Source: VAZQ01 sp036502925 | GTDB taxonomy: Bacteria > Pseudomonadota > Alphaproteobacteria > Rhizobiales > Xanthobacteraceae | Direction: 5' to 3' | Assembly: GCA_036502925.1 (NCBI GenBank) | Contig: DASXXS010000285.1 | Span: 1 to 5,596, forward strand | DNA: 5,596 bases | Shown: positions 4,665 to 5,596 of the stretch, piece by piece | Layout: every line of letters starts with the position of its first letter | How positions within the stretch are numbered: the stretch's first letter is position 1 | Notes under the pieces: model-generated | What the model was told of the DNA's origin: nothing | The model's database searches: none | Seen by the model: the letters and a program-made list of their open reading frames with translations, nothing else | Translations under genes and position numbers: made by a program

Positions 4665-5596
4665 ATGGCCAACATTTTCAGGTTCGGGATCGAGGAGGAG
4701 TTTTTCCTGGTCGACGCCGATACCAAGTCGGCGGCTTGCGCCATGCCGGCGGCGTTCCTCGCAGCCGCCCAAAAGGCGACCGGCGGGCAGGTCAGCGGCG
4801 AGCTGCTGCAGGCGCAGGTCGAGATCGCAACGCTGCCGCATACCGACATGGCGACCGCGCGGGAGGAGCTGCGGTTCCTGCGCCAGACCGTGGCCGGGAT
4901 TGCGGCCGAGCACGGGCTGGCGATCCTCGCCGCCGGCACCCATCCGACGGCGGCGTGGCGCGACATGCAACAGACCGAATCCGAGCGCTATGACACCGTG
5001 ATGGATGACCTGCAGATGATCGGCCAGCGCAACATGCTGTGCGGGATGCACGTGCATGTCGAGCTGCCGGATCCCGACGAGCGCGTCGACGTGATGACCC
5101 GCATGCTGCCCTATCTGCCGTTGTTCGTGGCCTTGGCGACGTCGTCGCCGTTCTGGAACTCGCGGCCGACCGGGCTCAAGGGCTATCGGCTCGCCGCCTA
5201 CGACGAGCTGCCGCGCACCGGTGTGCCTGAGCTGTTCCGCACCAAGGAGGAATTCGACGCCTATGTGGCGGCATTGGTGCGCGCCGGCGTGATGGAGGAT
5301 GCGAGCTTCGTGTGGTGGGCGATCCGCCCTTCGCTCGAGCATCCCACGCTTGAGTTGCGCGCGCCCGATTGCTGCACGCTGGTCGAGGATACCATCGCCA
5401 TCGCGGCGCTCTACCGGGTGCTGACGCGCTACCTCACCCGCAATCCGCTCATCAATCACGACATCGACGCGGTGGGGCGCGCGATCGTGGTCGAGAACAA
5501 ATGGCGGGCGCAACGCTACGGCGTGCGCGGCACGCTGGTGAGCGACATCGGCGCCGTCAGCGTCGCCGAGATGCTCGATCAGGTGATCGAGGTGAT
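4665..5596 (+). CDS. YbdK-type carboxylate-amine ligase (GCS2 family), C-terminus cut off
   Basis: The window shows 310 residues and the frame runs off the right edge; family members are roughly 370-400 residues, so about four fifths is present. The ATG at 4665 has GGAG 8 nt upstream. GCS2 signatures appear in order: FGIEEEFFLVD at residues 7-17 (glutamate-rich metal/ATP site), GELLQAQVEIAT at 45-56, GTHP at 91-94, CGMHVHVE with H129 and H131, SSPFWNSRPTGLKGYR, WWAIRPS at 217-223 followed by ELRAPDCC, and ENKW at 277-280. The family is related to plant-type glutamate-cysteine ligase and joins a carboxylate to an amine with ATP. E. coli YbdK has only weak glutamate-cysteine ligase activity in vitro, so the natural substrate is uncertain. 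The enzyme is expected to be cytoplasmic. It follows phyR on the same strand but is separated by a terminator and a 222-bp gap, so it is probably transcribed on its own. I found no EcfG promoter before it. Confidence 0.92.
   Translation, partial: MANIFRFGIEEEFFLVDADTKSAACAMPAAFLAAAQKATGGQVSGELLQAQVEIATLPHTDMATAREELRFLRQTVAGIAAEHGLAILAAGTHPTAAWRDMQQTESERYDTVMDDLQMIGQRNMLCGMHVHVELPDPDERVDVMTRMLPYLPLFVALATSSPFWNSRPTGLKGYRLAAYDELPRTGVPELFRTKEEFDAYVAALVRAGVMEDASFVWWAIRPSLEHPTLELRAPDCCTLVEDTIAIAALYRVLTRYLTRNPLINHDIDAVGRAIVVENKWRAQRYGVRGTLVSDIGAVSVAEMLDQVIEV

Noticed and set aside
3669..5513. 614-residue open frame on the minus strand opposite phyR and the ligase gene
   Set aside because: It is antisense to two clearly recognised genes, is rich in Arg/His/Gly with low complexity, and shows no domain. 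Long antisense frames are common in GC-rich DNA.

Overview
The window is GC-rich and its coding sequences strongly prefer G/C at third codon positions. It carries the complete core of the alphaproteobacterial general stress response: phyR, nepR and an EcfG-type sigma factor gene. This trio is confined to Alphaproteobacteria. The divergent phyR <-> nepR-ecfG order and the protein sequences look most like Bradyrhizobium/Rhodopseudomonas relatives (Nitrobacteraceae); the genus is an inference.

Layout. Positions 2-913 (+) hold the C-terminal part of a multi-pass membrane protein resembling a GT-C glycosyltransferase. Convergent to it is a secreted NlpI-like TPR protein (962-1693, -). A 404-bp non-coding stretch with AT-rich patches follows, then a 65-residue two-helix membrane protein (2098-2295, +) and a 45-residue single-helix membrane protein (2501-2638, +). 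Next come ecfG (2713-3264, -) and nepR (3254-3475, -), overlapping by 11 bp. phyR (3639-4442, +) is divergent from them and ends at a probable intrinsic terminator. A 222-bp spacer holding a tandem 20-bp repeat leads to a YbdK-type carboxylate-amine ligase (4665 to the window end, +), cut off by the edge.

How the core works. In the established model, EcfG is held inactive by the anti-sigma factor NepR. On stress, the PhyR receiver is phosphorylated and its sigma-like domain takes NepR away, freeing EcfG to transcribe promoters of the GGAAC-N16/17-CGTT type. The most striking sequence observation is between the divergent genes. Each transcription unit has an exact GGAAC-N16-CGTT promoter, and the two -35 elements sit back to back, forming a perfect 7-bp inverted repeat with a 4-bp centre. 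The sigma factor, its inhibitor and the inhibitor's antagonist thus appear to be transcribed by the same sigma factor from two promoters too close to be occupied together easily. No cognate histidine kinase lies in the window.

I see no mobile element, tRNA, rRNA or CRISPR. Apart from the promoter arrangement, the tandem repeat and the small membrane proteins, the region is a conventional chromosomal stress-response locus. I do not see a wholly new system.
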